Positions 1 through 13,529 of a stretch of DNA of 64,000 bases are shown in pieces. The position numbers and the translations under genes are program-made. The stretch is from Pardosa pseudoannulata. Taxonomy: Eukaryota; Arthropoda; Arachnida; Araneae; Lycosidae. The stretch is from NCBI GenBank assembly GCA_032207245.1, contig CM063503.1, forward strand, positions 110,087,350 through 110,151,349, written 5' to 3'. The first letter of the stretch is position 1. Every line of letters starts with the position of its first letter. The notes below the pieces were generated by a model, which was not told where the DNA came from, did not search any database, and worked only from the letters and a program-made list of their open reading frames with translations.

Positions 1-870
1 GAGATATTATACAATTCATTACTTGAATAGGAACTAAAACAAGGACCAAATGTTGTAATTTATTTTTTAGTCTTTATTTACATTTTTGTAGAGGATTTTA
101 TACACTTTTTCCCATATGACTACCTCTTATTTCTAGTAACTATATTAAAATGAACAAAAATAACTTATAACTAGGATATGTAATTAACAGTAATAATAAA
201 TTTTTAATGTTTTAATTTAGTAAATATAGGTAAGCATTTATTATGTAACTAAAAATACACATACTTTTTGCAATACAACTCAAGCACAATCTCTTGATAA
301 TACTGCTATAAGCAAAGATTTACTACAAATATTTAATAAATATTAATATATCATTTTACTTAAATTTACAGGCTCATTATTTATGAATGAATTAAATTAC
401 AATGCTCTGTATACAATATTTTTTTATTAATCACTGCACAGAAGTCATGCAAACAATGTATGAAGAAAAAAATCATAAATGCACTATCTACTGTTATAAA
501 GAAAATTTTAATTTTGTGTAATTTAAAATGATTCTCCTTATGATAAATAAATAATTGAATGTTATAGGGAATTATATTTATGATGAATAATGTAACTATT
601 CTATACATTTACCAACATTAACAAAGCATAGAGAATAACATATACTTATATTGGAGATATAGTACTTAAATAAATATTTGGTTGAATGATACCCATATTT
701 TATAGATTGTTTTTGTGATAAAAGTTTTTACCTCGCAAAAAAATATTCATGGCTAAAAATATTCGTACTTTTTTATTCAGAAGGATAGGCTTTATCCAAT
801 CATATAAGTGTAAAAATAATTTATTTACCTATTTAACATTGTATGGTCCTCTTGTTGCATTATTTTATAT

Positions 871-951
871 TAAATAAAAATACATCTTACATTTTTAAAG
901 AATATATATATATATATATATCCTTTAAAATGTAAGATGTATTTTTATTTT
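871..951. repeat. Short perfect-type hairpin with TA-repeat loop
   Basis: The left arm (872-900) and right arm (923-951) are reverse complements over about 29 bp, with one length difference in a T run. They share the core ATACATCTTACATTTT. A TA dinucleotide run of about 20 bp forms the loop. The structure could extrude as a cruciform or represent a minimal palindromic MITE whose centre expanded into TA repeats. No transposase or clear target duplication is visible, so the mobile origin is only a possibility. Confidence 0.8.
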
Positions 952-1014
952 TTATTGAAATAATTTTTTATGGTATTATTTTACAAATATTATCAATTTA
1001 TTAAATATATCTCT

Positions 1015-1053
1015 GAGATAGATAGATAGGTAGATAGATAGATAGATAGATAA
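1015..1053. repeat. (GATA)n microsatellite
   Basis: Tandem GATA units with one TAGG interruption, directly readable in the sequence. Confidence 0.9.
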
Positions 1054-2276
1054 ATGAGAGAACCATTTTTTAAATTTATTTTTAATCTGTAAGAGGTTTA
1101 AATGTATTTTCAATAAGGAGTTACTTTTACATTTGTTCCTTTAAGGAATTTCTTATTTTAATTAAACAATGTTTTTGTTTTAGCTGGGAGTTTAATAATA
1201 TTCCGAATTTTTCTTATTTATTTACACTTTAATTATGCATCAGTGCACTTAATTATAGTTTATTCATACACCTTCAGTTGAAAGGTAAAAATTAAATAAC
1301 AGCAACGTAAAAATTCAAAATTTTCTAAGACTGGTAGGAAATGAAACATGATTCTATATATTTTACTAAATATTAGTCTTTCGTATATTAGTTAATTAAG
1401 TGATTTATTTATTTTTGGAGCTTCTATACTTCTTATCCTATGAAAATCTGAAAGGAGACATAATGACATATGTTTTAGATTAACCCTGCCGTAATTAACT
1501 AAATAATTTATTTAATTCACCCTAGGTACAACATTTTCTCCCCATACAAAACTTATTCAGATCCTCTCTGCATATTAATTGCTGTAATTAGACAGCTGCT
1601 TTAATTATTTTGTTTTCATATCTATCTCTTTTCTGTATACATAAGCACAAAGGGAAACACTTGTGCGTTTCTCATACATAAAACTTATTTTCTAAAAGAT
1701 ACATTAATTTTTACGCAACATAAACTAATTCATATATATTAGATTTTCAGATTGTGAGAACTTTACAAGCTTGAAAAATATGAAAGCAACTTTCCGTAAT
1801 GTGAGATTTTAAACAAGCATATTTTGTAACTCTATTCATTAGACATTTAATTTAGATTTGGGTTTAGATTAGACGCTAGGAATTTAACGAGTTTCCCTAT
1901 TTCGTACACTGCTTACAAGAAAATGTTTCCGCCATATTTTAACAAAATTATGAAATTTTAAATGGGATTTTTTCGTTAATGAAGTAATATCGTATAAAAA
2001 AATATTCATGTGTTCATTTAAGTTATTGTTACATGATATAACTATAAACTTATTTAAAATAAGTTTTGTATTTAAAACTTTTTGATCATTTGGATAAAAT
2101 AATTAAAGCATTCATAATTATCTACAATACCTTTTATAAATTGGTTCTTTTGAACTCAAAATTTATAATTCATTATACACACCTTAGTAAAGCAATACCT
2201 ACTTAGGTCGAGCCTCCTTTGTTTTACATTTCAGCATAAGTAATAATATTTAAGCTTTAAAGCAGTTGTAAAAGTA

Positions 2277-2302
2277 ATATATATATATATATATATATAT
2301 AT
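2277..2302. repeat. (TA)n microsatellite
   Basis: About 13 uninterrupted TA units in AT-rich DNA. Confidence 0.9.
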
Positions 2303-2656
2303 TCATTTTAATATTATACTTTATTGTTTTTGTTATATATTTTTAATTATTTAGATTTCCCCTCCTCGCTTCTTTGAAAACCTGTTTCTGTTTGAATAAA
2401 ATTCATTTATATTATTTTCACGTTCTTGAGATGATTTTTTAAAAATATTTTTCTTCATAACAACGACAAAAATGTTAGTTATAAGATGCATAAATATTTT
2501 TAGACCATATTTATTAGAATGTAAAATGTTAAGTGCAATCTGAAATGTTTAATAAATTTTTAAACAAATTTCCTTATAATTTAAAAATTAATAAAACTTT
2601 TGTTGAAATTTGTAGTTCCTTACGTAATTTTAGTATAAAATTAATTTCTAATAGAA

Positions 2657-2659
2657 TAT

Positions 2660-2692
<33 letters not shown>

Positions 2693-2777
2693 GATAGAGA
2701 TATAGAGATAGAGAGATAGATAGATAGATAGAGAGAGATTGAGAGAGATATATATAGAGAGAGATGGAGATAGAGAT

Positions 2778-2811
<34 letters not shown>

Positions 2812-2899
2812 AGAGATAGATAGATAGATAGAGATAAAGATAGATAGAGAGATAGAGAGAGATAGAGATAGATAGAGAAAGGGAGGGAGGGAGAGAGAT
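2657..2899. repeat. Compound (GATA)n/(GA)n array, about 240 bp
   Basis: A long purine-strand array of GATA, GAGA and GATAGA units, ending in GGGA units and short AC runs. Three overlapping minus-strand open frames run through it and translate to serine/tyrosine/isoleucine/leucine repeats. They are artefacts of the repeat, not genes. The unit order is interrupted, so this is an old, complex array rather than one recent expansion. Confidence 0.92.
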
Positions 2900-4747
2900 A
2901 CACACATATAAATGCATGTATGTATATTGTAAAAGTGCATGAATCAAAATAAGGCATGTCTCAATAATTTAGAAATCTTATTTAATTTATACATTTCAGG
3001 ATTATCTTTTCGAAACTCCAAGCACTGAAAAGGTATATAGTCGTTCCAGTACTTTCAAATGTATTTTCATTTACTCAAGAAAAAAAAAAAAAAAAGCTCC
3101 TTATCACAAGTAGTAATTTTTATCGCTCTAGATCACACTAACCAGGTATACATTAAAATTAGTTACATAGGACTACTCGTGTAACTAAAACGTTTAACGT
3201 AATGCTTCTAACTAACAGCAAAATAAACGAAAAACAGCTGTTTGACAGAGGCGAGTTGTATTCAAAATGTTATGAATTGTTATTATTTTCAATTCATATG
3301 ACGAATTTATAATTTAAGTGACTTCTTATCTTCTTTTATAGTTCTGTGAAAATATACATATTATGTTAACAAAGAGTATGAAAGATCGATTAATTTAAAT
3401 TTCAATGTATATTTTTGTGTTAAAATGTCTGTTAGTACAGCTGATATATCATAAGGGCATTTTCTACTTAATTTAAATAGTTCTCTGAAATATGTGAAGC
3501 TAATTGAAAATGATTCCTTATATTTTTAGAACACCCATTAGAATCTTATACATAAATAAATATAAACATTAGGAAAATCACAGTAAAAAATTCTCTAATC
3601 GATTACTTTGGAACTATAATTAATGTGCTATATAATATATTATATGTTAGTATTAAATTTATATTATTTAAATTAATGGTAATTAAAAATGTATCATATA
3701 CTAATATTTTAAACATTACAAACTAATACTACAAAAAAGTTTTCTACTAATATAAATAAAAATGCCCAATCAAACATTGATTTGTTTGAGTACATTGTTC
3801 TTAGAAATTTACTACATTTTTTTGGAATATTTATAAAATATTTTGGGCTCAAAATATAAATGCGTATAATAAGTAGGTTAAATAAACTGCAATTAGCTAA
3901 TACGAGGTTAGAGCAAATGTCAGTATAGTCCCGAAAGAAACAGAAGCTATATTAATGGTACATTTCGTGTTAAATCTTTCGGTTTGTAACGAGAAAGTTA
4001 AACATTCTACTTGGAATTTGCATTTAAGTCAAAATGTTGCATTTTGTTACTTTATCAGTCTAAAAGAAACAATAATATGTGATTATTTATTTTGAATAAT
4101 AAATGTAAAATTTGGAAATCTAAAAATAACAAATACTTAAAAATATATTTACTTACATATACATAAATATAATTAAGTTACAATATCCATAATTAAGTTA
4201 CAATAAACAAGTTTTTGAGACGTATTTAAAATAACTAAATAGGATGTCATTCTTTACAACGTGATGACAAGTATAATTTATGTTAAGTAGAAGTGATATA
4301 TATAATCGCATAATAATTAAGTTAAAAGCGTGTTAGTTTAGAACGAAGGTCGGAAAATTTACAAAAATAATGAAGCTAGGTTAATATGGCATTTCGTGAA
4401 ACACTTTTCATTTATTAATAAAACGAGTAAACACGTTGTTGGAATTTGTTTTTAAAAGTCACCCACTTCGCATTTTATTAATGTTTAGAACTGTTTCTTC
4501 AGGCTTAAAAATAGGAACGTTATCGAAAAGTAATGTGTTTACAAGAATAAATGTAAATATGCACTATTCATGCTTTATTAGGACTATAAAATGAAATATA
4601 CACTCACACACGAATAAGCCCACCCACACACATATATCTAAATTATACATTTTACACAAAAGAAAGAATGATTTTAACGCATTTATTATAACAATACCAA
4701 TTGTTTTGTATAGTAGTATATTGAAAGTTATTTTGAAAGCCTGAATA

Positions 4748-4750
<3 letters not shown>

Positions 4751-4840
<90 letters not shown>
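4751..4840. repeat. (TA)45 microsatellite
   Basis: Ninety bases of perfect alternating TA. Its self-complementarity allows cruciform formation, and assembly collapse or expansion is likely here. Confidence 0.95.
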
Positions 4841-4843
<3 letters not shown>

Positions 4844-6394
4844 TACAAAATTTATAATCTACTTAATCTGCTCTTTCATTTGATATGCAAGTAATGTAAA
4901 GCATTCATGTAAATACATATTGCTTTACATAATTTTATAGAGTTTTATTCATTTGTAAATACAGTTTATAACTTATCCATTTATATTGAAATACGTTTAA
5001 TTCTTAAAAAGTCAATCGCTTTAAATCTATGTTATCTAATTTAAATTTTCCAACTGAATAAATATATATTAGCAATTTATAAAATGTTAGATCTTTTATA
5101 ATATCTGTATTTTATTATAAATCCCATTTGTTGTCCCGAAATGGGGGATATCCGTTTTAATTATAAAGTAGTAGAATTAAATTAGAAGTTTAGATAAACC
5201 GAAGGAGTTAAAAAGCACCATTACATTAAATAGTATAGTAATCTCTATTAGTAATTAGTATTGTAAAATTTTTTAAATAATTTTTAATATCTTTTTACAT
5301 ATGCGAAAATATTGTTTGGAGCTCTATGTACAATAAAGTAAGAAATTTAAATTAAAAATAGTATCTATTTTTAATTTTGCCTATATATATTGTCTCTGGA
5401 AATATTTGAATTAAATTGAAATATTTCACTCAATTTTAAGTTAAGAATAATAGCAGGTTATTTTGTATTTCAATTTGAAAATAAAAATTAGTAATAATTG
5501 ATAAAATGGCAATATAAAAAGGTTAATCGATAGATCGTTCATTTTACATTAATGAGTGATTACATATTATGAAACGATTGTGTAATCGTGAATCACTTTA
5601 ACTAATCCTAAACAGTATAATGATAAAAAATCTTCTGAATACATCATAATTAAGTCTATCACAATCAATATTTAATTTAAACTGTTCCATGCATTTTATT
5701 GTAAGATTTTATATAAAGAAAATTATTGATATAAATTAAAATTTTATATAAAGCAAAATTATATTTGACAGTATTAATAAGCATCGAGTTATTAAATATA
5801 AATGCTGCAGCTTTAGTATAATCTATGCAAATATATCACTAGTCTATTTAAAATCTAGGTAAAAGGATAAATAGTTGCTGATTGAATTCATTTATAATAT
5901 GTTAATTGGAGTATAAGAATCTATTTAATACTGATTATTTAGCCAAACTGGAGTAATTAAATTTAGTATAAAATATTATGTAAGTAACTATTCCCATCTT
6001 TTTCTTCGTAAGTCAATACATTAAAATTTACTATATAATGATCTAAACAGATAAAAATATTTTAAATACCATGTAACATAAATGTTATTTAGACTAAACC
6101 ACTAAATTTAAACTAAAACACTAAAATATAATGTATGAAAAAATAAGTTTACGTATTTAAAAAGCTGTTAAATTTAATATAAAGCAAATTTTATCATTAG
6201 ACTTACAACCACACAATGGGAATTTAAATGTTATATTCTTCAAACTAAAATCTGGCGAATTCAAATATTGTTTTTTTGGGGGGATGACTGTAGCCATTTA
6301 AAATCCTCTTTGACAAGTATGATATATTGAAATTAACCTCGTGTACCATATATTGCCCCTTTCTCTCAGCCAAAATCAAATTTGAACCATACTA

Positions 6395-6500
6395 TCACGT
6401 TGGTTGGTTTGTTGGTTGGTTGGTTGGATGGATGGATGGAGTTTTATGGCACTGAGTCATCCTGGGACATGTTGTGCCAAACAAATACCGTCCGATTGGG
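6395..6500. repeat. (TTGG)n/(ATGG)n-headed repeat fragment
   Basis: A run of TTGG units passes into ATGG units. It is followed by about 70 bp of comparatively GC-rich unique sequence (TTTTATGGCACTGAGTCATC, then CTGGGACATGTTGTGCC). A simple-repeat tail joined to a short GC-richer body resembles the 3' end of a SINE or LINE fragment lying on the minus strand, as in the two SINEs listed below with TTTGG tails. The body does not match those two SINEs by eye, so this would be a different family. The open frame crossing it has no recognisable domain. Confidence 0.4.
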
Positions 6501-6653
6501 AGAGATATTGATGAGAAATAACATCGTGTGTCCCACGTTTTGTTTTAAATTCGTTAAACTCACCTATAACAAGATTTTACTTACATTAGTACAGAGAGCT
6601 GCTTACATTGATATTATTCATTTCAGGAATCTATTTATATTTGTACAACTTTT

Positions 6654-7226
6654 TTAACCCCTTCCGGTACGATTTAATAATGAAAAACTGTGCGTGAAGT
6701 AACCATTTATTTTTTATTTAAAAAACTTGTTTCATTTTACAATTCTTACATATTCCTAATTAAAATCCACTTTTTACATAGTGTTAAATAATATCAGAAA
6801 AGGTATAATTAAGAAAATATCAAAACAAAACATTAATAAGGTATACAGATAATAGTCTTCAAGATAGTGGTACTTTTCAAAACAAAGTGCAAAGGAATAC
6901 TGAATTGTTTACACCGCTAGGGAGTCTCACTTCTAATTTGATTCTTGTAACACACACGGCATTTCTTAGTAGGTTTTCTTTTATTCTGACTCATCAATTT
7001 GGCAGCGACTTGTACCAAGAAATTCTAAATAAACAATATGTAATAGTGACCTGGTATTTCCACAAGTAACAAAAGTCTTGCTAAATTCAGTATACTAGAA
7101 ATTATAAACTAAATTATCATATTTAACATTAACTTTAGTCGCATGACGAGTGTAGCTCGTCATTGTGCGGTATGGAATGAAAAACCAATGACAAACTAGA
7201 CTCGTCATTTTACCGGAAGGGGTTAA
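6654..7226 (-). mobile_element. piggyBac-like non-autonomous element, copy 1 (subfamily I)
   Basis: The element is bounded by TTAA at 6654-6657 and 7223-7226, the target tetranucleotide of piggyBac transposons. Its inverted ends read CCCCTTCCGGTA inward from each TTAA. The 7140-7210 end carries two copies of a roughly 21-bp dyad (ATGACGAG...CTCGTCAT); the second is damaged here (TGACAAACTAG). The minus strand retains sequence derived from the transposase C-terminal cysteine-rich region, but this copy's frame is interrupted. It shares diagnostic variants with copy 5 (39.5 kb), including CCGCTAGGGAG, ACAAAAGTCTTGC and AAAAGGTATAATTAAG. The length of about 570 bp is far below an autonomous element, so mobilisation would need transposase supplied from elsewhere. 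Confidence 0.88.
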
Positions 7227-10211
7227 TGTCAAGGTTCAGAAGTTATCTAGAATCTAAAATTTTTTTCAGAAGAGAAAATGTCATTGGAAACCCTGCACCG
7301 TCCTCCCCTTTTCTTATATTGTAAAAATGTTTCTGAAAAGGAACTAGAAAGAAATCGAGTGTTGAAACTGTCTGACATAAATATACTGATCTGACATGAC
7401 TGAGACTCATGTGGTATTGCTCGCACTATTACTTTTAGAATACATAGCACGTTATCTTATTTTACCAAGGTTCTTAATATGAACTTGAACTATTGAAGAT
7501 TTAGTCGTTGTTCTGTTAACAAATTTTTAATAAGTCTAAAAACGTTACCTTATTAGAATTTTATGTCATGTGTGTCATGTGTTTTCCCTACATTTTATAT
7601 GGGTTATTGATATTACACAGAAAATTAAGTTTTTCTTTGTTCAGTAAAGAATAATTTGTTTTACGCTTGTCCTGCAGACTTAAAGAAGCAACTGGAAAGA
7701 GTTTAGTAAAATCTGTCTATGCTACATTGGGGTGATTTTCTATTTACTCATGAATGTTAATCAAAACTTTATGATTTTTGTTTTTAGTTATTAATTCTGC
7801 GAATTCTTACAAATATTAAAAAACAATCTTTCTTTATTCATTTTTCAATTATAAGAAGAGTTGATAGGCAAAATTATAAATATTTTGGTCTTGTTATCAG
7901 TACACAATGGTAATTAGTTTATAAATGATATTAGCTTACTTATACGCAAAAATTATATAGATTGATGTTTATGTTAGAAGAAAAATTTTACTAATTAATT
8001 ATTGATGATAGAAGATGTTATTGATAATGTAAAATATACAGTGAAATAAGTGGTACTGTAATTCAAGGAATATATAAATTCAGAATGATACAGATGACAT
8101 TTAAATAATATAGAAGGAAATGATGTCATAAAGCTAAAGAAAATTTTAAAACAATGTGAAAACCATAGGGTTAATAATTTAATCAGGCACTATATCATAT
8201 TTCATTTTGAAAATACTTTTACTGGTTCTTTTACTTTTCTGTTAACTATAAGGTTGAAACTGGGATTAAAGGTGAAAAGAGCATTTCAACGAGCAGCATA
8301 AAAAAATTTAAGAAAAGGGAAAGTTTCAAAATTTCTTAAGAAGCCAGAATTTCCACCATATTTGAAGATAAAAAAATTCTGAGTTTATTCTCAATAGGGC
8401 CAATATTTTAGAAGGAAATGTGAAACACGCACACATACATACATACAAGAACTATCTGGAAAGTAATTTCATAAATTTTATTGTGAAATGACTGTACATT
8501 GCTGGTATTGCATTCCGAACAGACCATGTACATACACATAATTAATTTTACTTAGAATTAAAGAAACGCAGCTATGTTTAGACTTGCAACTGATATAAAA
8601 GTTAACAGTAGAATTTAATAAATATAATGCCCTAATGTAAAATCAGTGAAGTTCATTGCAAGTGCTCATTTATAGGATAGATGTTACTAATACTTTAGTA
8701 GAGTCTAACTTTTTACTACAGAATGTTCTCAGAATGATTGAAAATGGATACCTTGAGAAAGTTTGAAAAAGTAACAAAAAGGGATACAAGTTTAAAACCA
8801 ATTTAATTTTCATATTTTTTATATACATTTACGTCGTTATTGCTTTATTGCTTATTATATGTCGTTTATTTGAATAGATATTTATAGGTACTGTTCATTA
8901 TAGTTGAAAATAAAATGGTATATTTTCCTAAAGACTTTTCAAATTTCATGTTCTTCTGAGAAGTGCCTGTCGTACATGAACATATAAAGAAATTTGGTTT
9001 TACATTTATGAAAATACTTTCTAATGCTTATATTAAATTTCTAAACCATTTATTGAATTAAAATTTGAATTTTTGTAGATAATAAACTAGTCTACAACAA
9101 AACAATAAGACATTTTAAGAATACAGTTTAATATTAAATATTTTCTTTACCTAGATGTTTTGCAGTAGATATTATTATAGGTGTCATATTTACGGTTGAG
9201 TAAAATGTGAATGCTCTGTCATTGTAGTTTTTTAAAAATGTGTTTAGCCTAAAACATACATATTTTAAGAAAAAATTAAATAGATTGAATTAAAAATTTA
9301 ATCGTCCGTAGTATTTATATCTTTAAAGCCTTTATGAAATCTATAACTTTAATTTTATTAATTCACTTTTTTATATAACCATAATTGGTATTTAAAATTA
9401 GAGTCTGATACAAATTTTTAAATGAAGTGTTGTGTAAATTATTTGTGAAAATATTTGAAATCCGAGTTATAATATAAACGTCAAAATTAAAATGCATACA
9501 AATTACTTATTTTAAAAAACATGCAGAAAGATTTAAGAGAAATGTATCTTTAGTTCTTACGGAAACTGTCGTATGGAAATTTTAGGTAAAACATACCGCA
9601 TATATTTCATTAATTATCACACATGGAATAAACAAATTCAATAAAGAAATGATAAAATCAAGTTTAATTATTAAAAATTAAATAGATGTAACCAAATTTG
9701 GTGAGTTTGAAACTTTTACATTGTATTTATGTGCTTAACACCTAAATTAAATTGAATACAAAAAACAAATAGGTGTTATATGTATACCCATTGTAAGGGT
9801 ATTAATTACTACATAATGAAGGAAATAATTTTACAATTAAATTATTTTCAGACGAATGTTGCAGTTTGAGAATATTAAATTACGATTTACAAAAAACTAA
9901 AATAATATCTAAAATAAAAAATTTCATAAAATGAATTTCATAAAATGAAATTTCATAATTTGTATTTTTCAATAAATCCTTTTATTCGTGTTTTTGAAAT
10001 TAATAGAATGATGAGTAGTGTGTGGTTGTATTTAGAGAATTTGTATTCGTTTTGTCTTGTATCAAATAGATTATTTAATAAAGTTTTTTACTTTGGTTAT
10101 AATACGAATATATAATGATAATTTTTATATACAGAGAAATACGACTATTAAGTTATTGTTAAGTACTATTGTAAAACAGTTATATTCTTCTCTGAAATTT
10201 CATTGAACTTA
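7227..10211. other. AT-rich anonymous DNA
   Basis: No supported feature. The minus-strand open frame at 7247-7450 has no recognisable domain, repeats or signal peptide and is treated as chance. A short (CATA)n run is present near 8435. Confidence 0.5.
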
Positions 10212-10828
10212 TTAACCCCTTCCTGTATGATTTCATAATGAAAAACTGTGCATGAAATAACCATTTAATTTTTATTTAAAAAACTTGTTTCATTTACAAT
10301 TCTTACATATTCTTAATTAAAATCCACTTTTTACATAGTGTTAAATAATATCAGAAACAGAAAAAATTAAGAAAATATCAAATCAAAACATTAATAAGAT
10401 ATACAGATAATAGTCTTCAAGCTAGTGGTACTTTTCAAAACAAAGTGCAAAGGAATTCTTAATTGTTTACACCGCCAAGTAGTGTCACTTTTAATTTGAT
10501 TCTTGTAACACACACGGCATTTCTTAGTAGGTTTTCTTTTATTCTGACTCATTAATTTGTCAATGATTTGTACCAAGAAATTCTAAGTAAACAATATGCA
10601 ATAGTGACTTGTGATTTCCACAAGTGATAAAAGTGTTGCCAAATTCAGTACACTAGAAATTTTAAACTAAATTATCATATTGATAATTAATATAATCAAT
10701 ATAATAAATCATAAATATAATAAATTGATAGTAACTTTAATCGCATGACGAGTGTAGCTAGTCATTGTGCGGTGTGGAATGAAAAACTAATGACGAGCTA
10801 GACTCTTCATTTTACCGGAAGGGGTTAA
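10212..10828 (-). mobile_element. piggyBac-like non-autonomous element, copy 2 (subfamily II)
   Basis: TTAA at 10212-10215 and 10825-10828 flank inverted ends CCCCTTCC(T)GTA and TACCGGAAGGGG. The left terminus has a G-to-T type change in the CCGG core. This is the longest copy (617 bp with both TTAAs). An extra AT-rich block of about 50 bp around 10680-10735 (ATAATCAATATAATAAATC and similar) is absent from the other copies. It carries subfamily II variants (CCGCCAAGTAG, GATAAAAGTGTTGCC) shared with copies 3, 4 and 6. The minus strand keeps an open remnant of the transposase C-terminus. Confidence 0.9.
10391..10576 (-). pseudogene. piggyBac transposase C-terminal cysteine-rich remnant (copy 2)
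   Basis: A 61-residue open frame whose core reads KPTKKCRVCYKN, followed by WRCKQLRIPLHF. In piggyBac/PGBD transposases the extreme C-terminus is a cysteine-rich, RING/PHD-like zinc domain with CxxC pairs and a lysine- and arginine-rich lead-in. The first CxxC and the following WxC are retained here, while the next expected cysteine is leucine (CKQL). The DDD catalytic core and N-terminus are missing, so this cannot be an active transposase. It ends at the stop that would close the ancestral ORF, with AT-rich 3' UTR-like sequence before the terminal repeat. It may simply be hitchhiking as structural sequence of the deletion derivative. An expressed zinc-binding peptide is possible but unsupported. 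Confidence 0.72.
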
Positions 10829-11978
10829 GTGAGAAAATTAAGAAAAAATTGCAGTTTTAAGCATAAATAATACTATTGATGACGTTAGTCAAAGACGTAC
10901 ATTGAAATTAAAAGAAAACTGACACAAATTGCGAATACCATAAAAAGGAAATAATACAAAATTTTTATTTGAGGCAATACGGGAGACAGAGTCTATAATC
11001 TTAAAAAATAGTAGAAATAAGAATTGTAATTCTTAATAATTGTAAATAAATAAGAATGTTAAATTTATGGTACTTATATCAAAACCATGTTGTTTCATAA
11101 TGCCTTTTAGATTTCGCCAAATCTCGCAATATTAAGAAATGTAGATAATGATTTTATCTTATAAAAGGTCAATCAGATAAGAATATGCCTCATCTCAATT
11201 TTAAAAAAATGATATTATATTCTGTATTTAAAATTTCGATGTGTATCAAAGCAAATAAATTCATTATTTCTTAAAATTTTATTTTTGTGAAGTGTTTCTT
11301 AAAAATCGTTTGGGCCTCATAGTCATCATGTAATATAATAGTAGACCGTTGCTCTCCAAAACCAAAAACCAAATCAGTTTTTTTTTTCAGAGAAAAGGTT
11401 CACTTTATGTAACCTATCATTTTATTTATTGTGTCAGTTAAAAATAACATCAATTCACACATCCAATGCTGTTAACAATTTCTCAGCCAAATTAAATACA
11501 TAAAATTTTATATAATATAGCCTTTCATTAGAGAAAAGTACTGGTTAAACGATAATCACAGTTCATCGAGAAATAAAAAAATATTAATTTCACGGAAAAA
11601 TATAAATGCATTTTTTTAAAATAAACAGTTTAACGGTCGCTGTATAAATAACCTCCAAATTTTCAACAAGTGAAATAAAGACGTGTTGAGAATTTGATTT
11701 TAACAGTTTAAATTATCAAACCTTCACAGTATATTTAGATATTCTGGCTCTCTGTTTCATTTTAAATACTATATTATTTCTTTAGCTAAGCGTTTAATCA
11801 AAATTGTACTCTATTTAAATAAGAGAAATTTCTTTTTTCCATTTAAATTTTGATTCACTTATGTAAAATTTTCGCATTGTTAGTGAGTGCTTATAATTTA
11901 ACTGTATATTATTTACTGCTAAAATTATATTATTCTTTAAATTTAGATAATGTAAATATAATTTTATTTTATTTTAAT
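10829..11978. other. AT-rich anonymous DNA
   Basis: No gene, RNA or recognisable repeat was seen apart from simple A/T runs. The plus-strand frame running into 12.1 kb is only an AT-rich lead into a microsatellite. Confidence 0.5.
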
Positions 11979-12146
<168 letters not shown>

Positions 12147-13339
12147 AGAGGCTCTTTTGAAAACTAATCATTGCTATGGATAAGGAATTTGAAGAACAAG
12201 CCTTTTTAAATGAATATATCTAGGAAATTTAAACAAAAATACATTAAAATACCAAGTCAGGTTTACAGTACTAAAACTATATTTTGCCATGGCATTTATG
12301 ACCTTATTCATATTACATTTAAGGAATGATATGTGACTCTATGAAATGTTAAAATTTAAAAATTTAATGTTTAAGAATAGTATAAAATAACACTCACTAC
12401 CAACCAACAAACCTCCCAAACAATTACACACATATATAGTATTTTACTTTAATTCTATAATCATTCGACTTTATATGTTTGAGTTTAATAAATAATGAAA
12501 TACAAATAACTTATCAATATAATATTAAACTCTTTTTTTTACATTTAATGCTATAAATGAATAATAAAAGGTACCAAAAAGTATTCAAGATAATTTAGAA
12601 TATGGAATGAATGGTACTGAACAGCATCTCGGATATTTATCACTTTTATTTCTGTAGTTTAAGTACAGAGAATGTTTCTTTAAATATTTCTTTATAAAAT
12701 CTTGAAGTATTGGATGTAATGTATTCATTCTATTGCATAATAAAAGTTTAGATTGATCAATAAATGGTATTTTTACTGTATTTGGAAATATTATGCAAGT
12801 AGAAAAAAAAATTCAATAAATTTAGGAATTTCTGTCTTAAGATACTTGCATGATATTCATTCTAATATATCTTTATTAATTAACAATTGATAAAATGTGT
12901 AATAGTCTAAGTTTCGTGTTACACAGGTTTTTGTATCTATGACTGTATTTATAAATTTACAAGACTTTATTAAACCTATATACTCATATTAGCATAAACA
13001 TATAACTGCTTGTGATCATAAAACCTATTTGTAAGCATTTGTACAGTTTAGATAACATATATTTCAGTTTGTTAAGAGTAAATTTTTTCTTTCTTATTAA
13101 ACACTTAAATAGCTTCATACAATTAACATTATCTCATTAAATATGTCCACCACTTTAAATAAATCAAATCTTTACCCCCAAAGAATATTATAACATTTAT
13201 TAGAACATTTTTTATTGTGATTAAAAAAATAACTTGAGAACATTGTATGATATTATAATGTAATATGAAACCAATATACATGTGATTTCAAGTAACAATT
13301 AAATATAAACAAAACTGTTATTATTACCAGAAACATAAA
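12147..13339. other. AT-rich anonymous DNA, presumed start of intron 1
   Basis: Nothing recognisable. It lies immediately downstream, in minus-strand sense, of the exon at 13.6 kb and is probably the 5' part of that gene's first intron. Confidence 0.45.
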
Positions 13340-13529
13340 ATTGGGGGAACGTAAATTAATTCCCGATGTTCAAAAATCCTTTTTGAGAGAACCGAGGTGC
13401 ATTGTTTATTGCCGTTTCAAGAACCACATGGGACCTAATACACAAGACATTCCCCTGTGCGAAAGATCCCGCTTAGCCGCTGAAAGGCATCCTTATTTAC
13501 CGGCGGTAGTCAAAAGGCAAGAAAAATAT

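Larger units (their letters stand above)
1..6394. other. AT-rich anonymous DNA, presumed intron
   Basis: No coding region, RNA gene or recognisable transposon protein was found in this stretch on either strand. Open frames here are short, composed of AT-rich codons or microsatellite translations, and lack family motifs. It contains the hairpin, GATA/GA arrays and TA arrays listed separately. If the minus-strand exon near 13.6 kb is the first coding exon of a gene, this stretch lies downstream in that gene's direction and would be intron. That is inference; no acceptor site or second exon was identified. Confidence 0.5.

Noticed and set aside
2574..2957. Three overlapping minus-strand ORFs of 99-127 codons
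   Set aside because: They translate the GATA/GA array in three frames (S/L/Y/I repeats) and have no protein features.
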